DNA of 11,631 nucleotides from the NCBI GenBank assembly GCA_026982255.1, contig JALSHL010000253.1, positions 1 through 11,631 of the forward strand, given 5' to 3'. Shown here in pieces: positions 5,889-11,631 of this stretch (position 1 is the stretch's first letter; each line of letters opens with the position of its first letter). Under the pieces are notes generated by a model. The model saw only the letters and a list, made by a program, of their open reading frames with translations, was not told the DNA's origin and did no database searches. The translations under genes and the position numbers were made by a program. Source of the stretch: Paracoccaceae bacterium. GTDB lineage: Bacteria > Pseudomonadota > Alphaproteobacteria > Rhodobacterales > Rhodobacteraceae.

Positions 5889-6991
5889 GCTTTTGCTCCC
5901 TTTTTCCCCGACCCTAACATGGGCGCGGCGGATTTATCGAGCGGCCAGCGCGGGCGCGCCACGATTTCCGCCTGCGGATCGAAATCCGGCAGCGCCATTT
6001 GTTCCAACCCCGCCCAGGCGATCATCGCCGCGTTGTCAGTGCAAAGAGCCAGCGGCGGGGCCAGAAACCGGAAACCCTGTTCACCGGCCACGGCCTCCAG
6101 TTTTTCGCGGATCAGGGTATTCGCCGCCACCCCGCCCGCCACGGCAATCACCGGCGCGGGGGCATTGAAACGTTCCTGAAAGGCCCCGCAGGCGCGGCGG
6201 GATTTTTCGGCCAGCACATCCGCCACCGCCAGTTGGAACCCCGCGCACAGGTCGGCGCGGTCCTGCACGGTCAGGCCGGATTTTTCCGCCACGATGCGAT
6301 CCCGCTCGCGGCGCAGGGCGGTTTTCAGGCCGGAAAACGACATGTCACAACCGGGCCGGTCCAGCAACGGACGCGGGAATTTGAACCGCTGCGGGTCGCC
6401 ATCCAGCGCCGCGCGCTCCACCTCCGGCCCTCCAGGGTAGCCCAGCGCCAGCAGCTTGGCGGTTTTGTCGAACGCCTCGCCCGGTGCATCGTCGATGGTG
6501 CCGCCAAGACGGTGAAACCGGTCCGCCCCCTCGACCGCGATGAACTGGCAATGCCCGCCGGATACCAGCAACATCAGATAGGGGAAATCCAGCCCGTCGG
6601 TCAGGCGCGGCGTCAACGCATGCCCCGCCAGATGGTTGACCCCGATCAGCGGCTTGCCCGACCCCGCCGCCAGCCCCTTGGCCGCCATAACGCCGGACAT
6701 GACCCCGCCAATCAGCCCGGGGCCGGAGGTCACGGCAATGGCATCCACTTCGCCCAATCGCATCCCCGCAACATCAAGCGCCTGTTCGACGCAAACATCC
6801 ACCCGCTCCGCATGGGCACGCGCCGCGATTTCCGGCACCACCCCGCCAAAGGCCGCGTGCAATTCGTTCTGCCCCGCCACAACCGAGGACAGGATCTCGC
6901 CACCACCCGCGCCCGGCACACCGCGCACCACGGCGGCGGCAGTATCGTCGCAGCTGCTCTCGATGCCTAATATTGTCACGGTTTGTTGCAT
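5885..6991 (-). CDS. tsaD: tRNA N6-threonylcarbamoyladenosine (t6A37) transferase subunit TsaD
   Basis: The 368-residue protein transfers the threonylcarbamoyl group from TC-AMP to A37 of ANN-decoding tRNAs, working with TsaB and TsaE in the cytosol. Its features are the N-terminal ILGIESSCDDTAAAVV (7-22), the metal-binding pair H120 and H124 in GVNHLAGHA, VSGGH (143-147), MSFSGLKTALRRE (217-229), AVAGGVAANTLIR (283-295) and the metal ligand D319 in CTDNAAMIA. The start is the ATG at 6989-6991. Longer in-frame starts, up to 7210, would run through hemC and precede the conserved N-terminus with unrelated sequence. Upstream is purine-rich AAAGAAAGA. The gene diverges from hemC across 51 bases and overlaps gpsA at its 3' end. 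A Thr tRNA, one of the class of tRNAs that TsaD modifies, lies at the other end of the window, probably by coincidence. Confidence 0.97.
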   Translation of the reverse strand: MQQTVTILGIESSCDDTAAAVVRGVPGAGGGEILSSVVAGQNELHAAFGGVVPEIAARAHAERVDVCVEQALDVAGMRLGEVDAIAVTSGPGLIGGVMSGVMAAKGLAAGSGKPLIGVNHLAGHALTPRLTDGLDFPYLMLLVSGGHCQFIAVEGADRFHRLGGTIDDAPGEAFDKTAKLLALGYPGGPEVERAALDGDPQRFKFPRPLLDRPGCDMSFSGLKTALRRERDRIVAEKSGLTVQDRADLCAGFQLAVADVLAEKSRRACGAFQERFNAPAPVIAVAGGVAANTLIREKLEAVAGEQGFRFLAPPLALCTDNAAMIAWAGLEQMALPDFDPQAEIVARPRWPLDKSAAPMLGSGKKGAKA

Positions 6992-7042
6992 GGATCTTTC
7001 TTTGGATTGCACAGGGCCTCGCTTGCAGGTAACACCGTGGCC
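6992..7042. promoter_or_regulatory. Divergent tsaD / hemC intergenic region
   Basis: Fifty-one bases separate the ATG of tsaD (leftward) and the ATG of hemC (rightward), so both leaders and at least part of both promoters must fit here or inside the opposing gene. I could not find a convincing -35/-10 pair in either direction. A TTGTCA at 6973-6978, inside tsaD, is a fair -35 for hemC but lacks a good -10. The AGGT at 7027-7030 is the only ribosome-binding-like sequence before hemC. The function is inferred from geometry. Confidence 0.4.
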
Positions 7043-7975
7043 ATGAGCACGCAATACACCTCCGCCAACACCCTGAAAATCGGCACCCGCGGGTCGCCGC
7101 TGGCCCTTGCACAGGCACGCGAGACCCGCGCCCGCCTGATGGCCGCGCATGACATGCCCGAAGATGCCTTTGAAATCGTCGTCATCCAGACCACCGGAGA
7201 TGCGGTGCAATACCGTCCGCTGTCGGAAATCGGCGGCAAGGGGCTATTCACCAAGGAGATCGAGGAAGACCTGCTTTCCGGCGCCATCGACATTGCCGTG
7301 CATTCGATGAAGGACATGCCGACAGTGCTGCCGGACGGGCTGGTCCTGTCCACCTATCTGCCGCGCGAGGATGTGCGCGATGCCTTCATCAGCCTGAAAT
7401 ACACATCCATCGACGAGCTGCCGCAAGGCGCCGTGGTCGGTTCAAGCAGCCTGCGCCGCCGCGCGCAACTGGCCGCCGTGCGCCCCGACCTGCAACTGGT
7501 GGAATTCCGCGGCAACGTCCAGACCCGCCTGCGCAAGCTGGAGGAAGGCGTGGCCGAAGCGACATTTCTTGCCTGCGCCGGATTGCAGCGTTTGGGAAAA
7601 TCCGAGATCGCCAACCCGATTCCGGTAGAACAGATGCTGCCCGCCGTCGCACAAGGCGCCATCGGTATCGAACAACGCGAAGGCGATAAGGCCGTTTCCG
7701 CCCTGCTCGCCCCGATCAATGACCGCGACACCGAAATCCGCCTGACCGCCGAGCGCGCCTTTCTGAAGGTTCTCGACGGTTCCTGCCGCACGCCGATTGG
7801 CGGGCTGGCAACACTGGACGGCGACCGGCTGGAATTCCGCGGCGAGGTTCTGCGCCCCGACGGCAGCGAAATCCACCGCGACGTCTGGATCGGAACCGTG
7901 GCCGAGGCTGAATCCATCGGCATGAAGGCCGGCGAGGTGTTGAAAGCAAAAATGGGAGAGGGCTTCTTTGGCTAA
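7043..7975 (+). CDS. hemC: Hydroxymethylbilane synthase (porphobilinogen deaminase)
   Basis: The 310-residue cytosolic enzyme polymerises four porphobilinogen molecules into hydroxymethylbilane, the linear tetrapyrrole used for haem, sirohaem, cobalamin and, where present, bacteriochlorophyll. The N-terminal KIGTRGSPLALAQA (12-25), HSMKDMP (87-93) with the catalytic Asp91, SSSLRRRAQL (134-143) and FRGNVQTRL (155-163) are all present. Cys248 in DGSCRTPIGG is the expected attachment site of the dipyrromethane cofactor. The start is taken as the ATG at 7043. A GTG two codons upstream (7037) has better spacing to the AGGT at 7027-7030 and cannot be excluded; the first eight or so residues are variable either way. 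A longer in-frame start near 6983 would overlap tsaD and is unlikely. The gene is divergent from tsaD and overlaps hemD by eight bases. Confidence 0.97.
   Translation: MSTQYTSANTLKIGTRGSPLALAQARETRARLMAAHDMPEDAFEIVVIQTTGDAVQYRPLSEIGGKGLFTKEIEEDLLSGAIDIAVHSMKDMPTVLPDGLVLSTYLPREDVRDAFISLKYTSIDELPQGAVVGSSSLRRRAQLAAVRPDLQLVEFRGNVQTRLRKLEEGVAEATFLACAGLQRLGKSEIANPIPVEQMLPAVAQGAIGIEQREGDKAVSALLAPINDRDTEIRLTAERAFLKVLDGSCRTPIGGLATLDGDRLEFRGEVLRPDGSEIHRDVWIGTVAEAESIGMKAGEVLKAKMGEGFFG
7954..7962 (+). promoter_or_regulatory. Ribosome binding site fixing the TTG start of hemD
   Basis: GGGAGAGGG lies inside the last codons of hemC, five bases before TTG at 7968-7970. It is the strongest Shine-Dalgarno-like sequence near the hemC/hemD junction. 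The conserved N-terminus of the product begins immediately after this TTG, so a rare start codon is compensated by a good binding site. Confidence 0.7.
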
Positions 7976-8672
7976 GGGCAAAACCCTGCTTCTGACCCGC
8001 CCCGCCGCGCAATCGCGCGCCTTTGCCAAGGATATTGCCGCGCGTTTCCCCGACACCCGCACTATTATTTCGCCGCTGATCGGCATCACCTTTGACGGCA
8101 CGCTCCCCGACCTGTCCGGCTTCGACGCGCTGGTGTTCACCTCGGCCAACGGCGTGCGCGCGTTTCGGGCCGCTGGTGGCGAAACAACCCTGCCCGCCTT
8201 TTGCGTCGGCCCGCACACCACGGCCGAGGCCCGCGCCGCCGGGCTGGAGGCCCGCTCGGCCGACGGCGACGTGATCGCAACCTCCCGCCTGTTGTATGAC
8301 AGCCTGCCCGAAGGCGCGCGCGTTCTGCATATCTGCGGGGAGCATGTCGCCGGAACCCTGGCGCCCGAAGGGATCACCGTGCAACGCGCCCCGCTCTACC
8401 GCCAACCCGCCCTGCCTTTGACCGTCGGGGCGCAGGCGGCGCTTTCCGAAGGGGCGGTGGATGCCGTGCTGTTGTTCTCTCCCCGCAGCGCCGAAATTCT
8501 GGGCACGGCTTTGCAGCAAAACCCGCACTGGCCGCGCGAGTCGTTGCGGCCGCTTTGCCTCAGCCCCAATGTGGCGGGAAAACTGCAAAACACCGGCCTG
8601 CCCGCCGCCATGATTGCCAAAGCGCCGAACCGCGACGAAATGCTTGCCCTGATTGGCGAATTTCTTGGCTGA
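7968..8672 (+). CDS. hemD: Uroporphyrinogen-III synthase
   Basis: The 234-residue enzyme cyclises hydroxymethylbilane with inversion of ring D to uroporphyrinogen III, the step directly after HemC. The sequence of this family is poorly conserved. Recognisable parts are the N-terminal LLLTRPAAQSRAFA (7-20), the LVFTSANGVRAF stretch, FCVGPHTTAEARAAGL (PhTA/AxxAxxxGL) in the first lobe, VLHICGEHVAGTL, and VDAVLLFSPRSAEIL plus the second-lobe CLSPNVAGKL. The two-lobed layout and the immediate downstream position to hemC make the call secure. It starts with TTG behind GGGAGAGGG and overlaps the last eight bases of hemC in another frame, so the two are translated from one message and probably coupled. 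It ends with TGA 112 bases before the next gene, which has its own likely promoter. Confidence 0.93.
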   Translation: MAKGKTLLLTRPAAQSRAFAKDIAARFPDTRTIISPLIGITFDGTLPDLSGFDALVFTSANGVRAFRAAGGETTLPAFCVGPHTTAEARAAGLEARSADGDVIATSRLLYDSLPEGARVLHICGEHVAGTLAPEGITVQRAPLYRQPALPLTVGAQAALSEGAVDAVLLFSPRSAEILGTALQQNPHWPRESLRPLCLSPNVAGKLQNTGLPAAMIAKAPNRDEMLALIGEFLG

Positions 8673-8699
8673 ACTTTGCGCATCTGTCACCGGCGTTGC

Positions 8700-8728
8700 T
8701 TGTGGCGGCGCGGCGATCCCTCTAGACT
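8700..8728 (+). promoter_or_regulatory. Probable sigma70-type promoter for mic60-hemY
   Basis: TTGTGG (8700-8705) and TAGACT (8723-8728) are separated by 17 bases within the 112-base gap between hemD and mic60. The -10 matches TATAAT at four of six positions and the -35 keeps TTG, which is typical of Rhodobacterales promoters with strong TTG and loose remaining bases. Transcription would start near 8735, giving a leader of about 50 bases. The rest of the gap shows no hairpin of note. This suggests mic60 and hemY can be expressed independently of hemCD, although read-through is possible. Confidence 0.45.
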
Positions 8729-8784
8729 TCGCAGCGCAGCATACCCAAGTGGCGCAGTAGCGACACCAGATACCGGAGGCATTG

Positions 8785-10020
8785 ATGGCGGATAAAGACA
8801 CATCGGAAAACGAAACGCCGCAGGATGAAGCCCTGCACAGCGATGTGACCGACACTGTGGAGCCGCACGAGGATATCGAGGATCACGAGGACGAACACGC
8901 CGAGGGCCTGGCCTCCAAAACGCTGAAAGGCCTCGCCCTGCTGGCGGTCGGCGGCGCAGCCGCGCTCTGGGCCGGTCCGAAAATCGCGCCGGTGCTGCCC
9001 TCGGGCATGGCGCCGGTGGCCGAATGGCTGACCCCCGGGCTGACACAGGCGGAACAGAAAATTGCAGCGCTCGAAACCGAGGTGGCCGAGCGGCTCGACG
9101 CTATCCCGCAGGGAATCACGCAGGCCGAGGTCAAAGCCATGATCGCGCAGGCACTGGACGGCGCGACGGCGGACATCGACACAAAAATTACCGCGCTTTC
9201 CGACCAGTTGAGCGCCACTGACAGCAGCGACATCGAATCGCGGCTCGCGGCGCTAGAATCGGAAGTCGGCGGATTACAGGCGGAACTGTCCTCGCTCACA
9301 CAACAGATTTCCGAGGCAACCCTGACCGGCGGCGAGATAAACGCCGACACCCTGTCGCAGATCGCCACCTACAAGGCCGCCCTCGACGGGCTAAAGGCCG
9401 AGGTCGCACAGCTGGCCGCACAAAACGGCACGCTTGCACAAAAGATCGACGAGGTTGCCGCCACCGCCGAACGGCAGGTGAGCGAAGCCGCCGCACAGGC
9501 CAGCGCCGCACAACAGACCGTCGCGGAACAGCAACGCACCAGCGCGGTGACATCGGCGCTTGACGCGATCGGCATTGCGCTGGCCGCAGGCGAACCCTTC
9601 GGCGGCGCACTGGCGACACTCTCCGGCGCCGGTATCACTGTGCCGGAAGCCCTGAGCGAAAACGCCGACGGCGTGGCCACCCTGTCCGAACTGCGCGCCG
9701 GTTTCCCGCAAGCCGCCCACGCGGCCATCCGCGCTGCGGCCGAGGCCGAAAGCGGCGGCGGGCTGGTCTCGACCTTTGGCGGTTTCCTGAAATCGCAGGT
9801 CGCCACCCGCGCCCTGACCCCGCAGGAAGGCGACAGCGCCAACGCCATCCAGTCACGCGCCGAAGCGGCGCTGAAAGCCGGCGATCTGGCGACCGCACTG
9901 GCGGAACTGTCCGCACTCCCCGCGCCCTCGGCAGAAATGGACGCCTGGATCGCGCGGGCCGAAACCCGCCTGAAGGCCGAAACCGCTTACAAGGCGCTGC
10001 TCGCGCCGCAATCTGAATAA
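8785..10020 (+). CDS. mic60: Mic60/mitofilin-family membrane protein
   Basis: The 411-residue protein has three parts. An acidic, His/Glu/Asp-rich N-terminus (1-40) comes first, followed by one membrane segment (about 46-64, LKGLALLAVGGAAALW). Next is a long, mostly helical and probably coiled-coil stretch (about 85-250), then a C-terminal mitofilin-like domain (about 253-411). The last contains the ALDAIGIALAAGEPFGGALATL helix region and a terminal helical bundle. Alphaproteobacterial Mic60 homologues sit beside haem biosynthesis genes and are reported to bend membranes and support intracytoplasmic membranes, as mitochondrial Mic60 does at cristae junctions. The predicted topology is N-terminus inside, coiled coil and mitofilin domain in the periplasm. 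The ATG at 8785 is preferred over TTG at 8782 because GGAGG (8775-8779) sits five bases before it. hemY follows after 11 bases. The family call rests on architecture and locus, as sequence conservation is low. Confidence 0.82.
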   Translation: MADKDTSENETPQDEALHSDVTDTVEPHEDIEDHEDEHAEGLASKTLKGLALLAVGGAAALWAGPKIAPVLPSGMAPVAEWLTPGLTQAEQKIAALETEVAERLDAIPQGITQAEVKAMIAQALDGATADIDTKITALSDQLSATDSSDIESRLAALESEVGGLQAELSSLTQQISEATLTGGEINADTLSQIATYKAALDGLKAEVAQLAAQNGTLAQKIDEVAATAERQVSEAAAQASAAQQTVAEQQRTSAVTSALDAIGIALAAGEPFGGALATLSGAGITVPEALSENADGVATLSELRAGFPQAAHAAIRAAAEAESGGGLVSTFGGFLKSQVATRALTPQEGDSANAIQSRAEAALKAGDLATALAELSALPAPSAEMDAWIARAETRLKAETAYKALLAPQSE

Positions 10021-10031
10021 CGGAGGCCGTC

Positions 10032-11501
10032 ATGCTCTGGTCACTCGTCAAGGTTATCGTGTTCATCGGACTGGCCATCGCCCTGTCCTTCGGCCTCTCC
10101 TATGTCATGGAAACCCCGGGCGAGGTCCGCATCGCCTTTGGCGGGCAGGAAATTTCGCTGTCGCCAATCGGGTTCATCGTTGTGATCGTGCTGGCCCTGC
10201 TAGCCTTCTGGGTCCTGCTGAAACTTGCGGGCCTGCTGGTGGCAACCCTGCGTTTCCTTAGCGGCGACGAAACCGCGCTCACCCGTTTCTGGGGCCGCAA
10301 ACGCGAGCGCAAGGGATACGACGCGCTGGCCGAAAGCATGATCGCGCTCGCCGCCGGCGAGGGTACCACCGCCGAAGCCAAGGCCGCCAAGGCCGAACGC
10401 TTGCTCAAACGCCCCGAACTCACCCGCCTGATCAGCGCACAGGCCAGCGAAATGGCCGGCGACCACAAAAAGGCGCTGGCACATTACAAGGAGTTACTGG
10501 CCGACGACCGCACCCGTTTTGTCGGCGTGAAGGGCATCCTGAAACAGAAACTGGCCGAAGGCGACGCCGATACCGCCCTGAAACTGGCCGAAAAAGCCTT
10601 TGCCCTGCGCCCGCGCCACGGGGAAACACTGGACACGCTGTTCGCGCTGCAATCGGAAAAATCCGACTGGTCCGGCGCGCGGCAAACCCTGCTGGCCAAG
10701 CAACGCGCCAAGGTGCTGCCGAAGGACGTCGCCAAACGCCGCGAGGCGGTGCTGCTGCTGGCCGACGCAAAAACCGCCCTCGACAACGGCGACGAGGCCA
10801 AAGCCCGCGAAGCTGCACTGGCCGCCAACAAGCTCTCGCCCACGCTGGTCCCCGCCGCCGTTCTGGCCGCGCGTATCCTGGCGGGCGAAGGCGGCAAACG
10901 ACAGGCGACCAAAATCCTGAAAGCAGTCTGGCAACAGGCCCCGCATCCCGACATCGCCACCGCCTTTGCCGCGCTGGAACCCGAAGAAACGCCCGAAGCC
11001 CGCCGTAAACGTTTCGCGCCGATGCTGCGCATGCACCCCGACCACCCCGAAACAAAAATGCTGCTGGCCGAAATGGCGCTGGCCGAAGGCGATTTCCCCG
11101 AGGCCCGCCGCGCGCTCGGCGATCTGGCGGAAACCCATCCGACCACCCGCACGCTCGCTCTGATGGCGGCAATCGAGAAAGGCTCCGGCGCTGATGAAAC
11201 CGTTATCCGCGCTTTCCTCGCCAAGGCGCTCGGGGCCAGTCGCGGCGAACAGTGGGTCTGTTCCTCCTGCGGGCACGCCCACACCGAATGGCGCCCGACC
11301 TGCGAGAACTGCAACGCCTTCGATACGCTGGAATGGAAGGAACCGCCCGCCACCGGCCCCGACACGCCGATGGATGCGGTCCTGCCGCTGATCATCGGCG
11401 CCGACCCCGCACCGGAGGTGGAAGAAGCGGAGGGCATCGAACCCGAAAACCCCGCCGATATCGGCCCGGGCGTCATCGACGGGGAAGTTACCAAAGAGTA
11501 A
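10032..11501 (+). CDS. hemY: HemY-type TPR membrane protein with C-terminal zinc ribbon
   Basis: The 489-residue protein begins with two membrane segments (about 4-24 and 46-72) of the HemY N-terminal domain. TPR-like helical repeats follow (about 95-405), with signatures such as GDHKKALAHYKELLADD, GDADTALKLAEKAFALRP and GDFPEARRALGDLAETHP. At the C-terminus lies a four-cysteine rubredoxin-like zinc ribbon, Cys410-x2-Cys413 and Cys424-x2-Cys427, then an acidic tail. This is the HemY linked with haem genes in proteobacteria, not the protoporphyrinogen oxidase of the same name; its biochemical role is not settled and it is thought to scaffold late tetrapyrrole enzymes at the membrane. The architecture (membrane anchor, TPRs, zinc ribbon) parallels LapB/YciM, which guides LpxC to FtsH. 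GGAGG five bases before the ATG fixes the start. It lies 11 bases after mic60 and is surely co-transcribed with it. Confidence 0.9.
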   Translation: MLWSLVKVIVFIGLAIALSFGLSYVMETPGEVRIAFGGQEISLSPIGFIVVIVLALLAFWVLLKLAGLLVATLRFLSGDETALTRFWGRKRERKGYDALAESMIALAAGEGTTAEAKAAKAERLLKRPELTRLISAQASEMAGDHKKALAHYKELLADDRTRFVGVKGILKQKLAEGDADTALKLAEKAFALRPRHGETLDTLFALQSEKSDWSGARQTLLAKQRAKVLPKDVAKRREAVLLLADAKTALDNGDEAKAREAALAANKLSPTLVPAAVLAARILAGEGGKRQATKILKAVWQQAPHPDIATAFAALEPEETPEARRKRFAPMLRMHPDHPETKMLLAEMALAEGDFPEARRALGDLAETHPTTRTLALMAAIEKGSGADETVIRAFLAKALGASRGEQWVCSSCGHAHTEWRPTCENCNAFDTLEWKEPPATGPDTPMDAVLPLIIGADPAPEVEEAEGIEPENPADIGPGVIDGEVTKE

Positions 11502-11514
11502 CCCGTATACCCCC

Positions 11515-11543
11515 TTGCACAGCCCCCGCGCATTTCATAAAAG
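11515..11543 (+). promoter_or_regulatory. Possible promoter of tRNA-Thr
   Basis: TTGCAC (11515-11520) and TAAAAG (11538-11543) lie 17 bases apart. Transcription would start around 11550, just before the tRNA 5' end at 11553. The bases between -10 and start are GCGCGGG, a GC-rich discriminator of the kind seen in stringently controlled stable-RNA promoters. The -35 keeps only TTG of the consensus. Confidence 0.4.
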
Positions 11544-11550
11544 GCGCGGG
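11525..11550 (+). terminator. GC hairpin between hemY and tRNA-Thr
   Basis: CCCGCGC (11525-11531) and GCGCGGG (11544-11550) form a perfect seven-pair stem with a 12-base AT-rich loop, 23 bases after the hemY stop codon. No T run follows. It overlaps the possible tRNA promoter, so it may either end the hemY transcript or be a by-product of the GC-rich spacer and discriminator. Confidence 0.3.
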
Positions 11551-11552
11551 TC

Positions 11553-11628
11553 GCCGCTGTAGCTCAGCTGGTAGAGCACGTCATTCGTAATGATGGGGTC
11601 GGAGGTTCGAGTCCTCTCAGCGGCACCA
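11553..11628 (+). tRNA. tRNA-Thr (anticodon CGU)
   Basis: The 76-base gene folds into a standard cloverleaf with encoded CCA. The acceptor GCCGCTG (11553-11559) pairs with CAGCGGC (11618-11624); the D stem is GCTC/GAGC. The anticodon stem CGTCA/TGATG has one G-U pair and closes a TTCGTAA loop with anticodon CGT at 11586-11588. The variable loop is GGGTC and the T arm is GGAGG-TTCGAGT-CCTCT, closed by a G-U. Anticodon CGU reads ACG, threonine. As an ANN-decoding tRNA with A37 it is an expected t6A target of the TsaD encoded in this window. tRNA 3' ends are common integration sites; only three bases follow here, so nothing can be said about an attachment site. Confidence 0.97.
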
Positions 11629-11631
11629 GTT

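Noticed and set aside
5082..6179. A 365-residue + strand open frame antisense to gpsA and tsaD
   Set aside because: It has no domain, a low-complexity Arg/Ala/Gln-rich composition, and crosses two well-supported genes.
8673..8784. Riboswitch or attenuator between hemD and mic60
   Set aside because: I found no strong stem or known aptamer pattern in this 112-base gap; a simple promoter and leader are sufficient.
7716..8855. A 379-residue - strand open frame antisense to hemC and hemD
   Set aside because: It is a shadow of conserved genes, with biased composition and no plausible ribosome binding site or family.

Overview
The window reads as chromosomal DNA of an alphaproteobacterium, most likely Rhodobacterales (Roseobacter/Paracoccus relatives). 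The grounds are high GC, GGAGG ribosome binding sites, and a gene order I recall from that group: tsaD-gpsA diverging from hemC-hemD, with a Mic60/mitofilin homologue and a HemY-type TPR protein after hemD. No phage, transposase, CRISPR or toxin gene was found. Most of the window is core genome with one accessory block.

Layout. (1) 1-1163, + strand: the 3' part of a right-handed beta-helix protein, cut by the window edge and using codons unlike its neighbours. (2) 1164-1393: a non-coding stretch between convergent genes. It holds an AT-rich palindrome followed by five closely packed inverted repeats (1223-1388), the last being a likely terminator for the leftward operon. (3) 1394-6991, - strand: a tightly packed six-gene run, in transcription order tsaD, gpsA, an EVE-domain gene, a PhzS-like FAD monooxygenase, dctQ and dctM. 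Neighbours overlap by 4 bases or are separated by 3-9 bases. (4) 6992-7042: a 51-base divergent intergenic region. (5) 7043-8672, + strand: hemC-hemD. (6) 8785-11501, + strand: mic60 and hemY, behind a probable promoter of their own. (7) 11553-11628: tRNA-Thr(CGU), with a probable promoter just before it.

How the genes work together. hemC and hemD encode consecutive steps from porphobilinogen to uroporphyrinogen III. mic60 and hemY encode membrane-anchored proteins that follow them: one shapes membrane, the other is a TPR protein with a C-terminal four-cysteine zinc ribbon. Leftward, tsaD (tRNA t6A modification) and gpsA (glycerol-3-phosphate for phospholipid) are housekeeping genes. The EVE gene follows them, then an accessory tail: a PhzS-like monooxygenase where a TRAP operon would normally have its dctP receptor gene, then the two TRAP membrane subunits. 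No dctP is visible.

No clearly new multi-gene system is present. The leads most worth following are the structured non-coding block at 1223-1388 and the monooxygenase/TRAP module that lacks a receptor gene.
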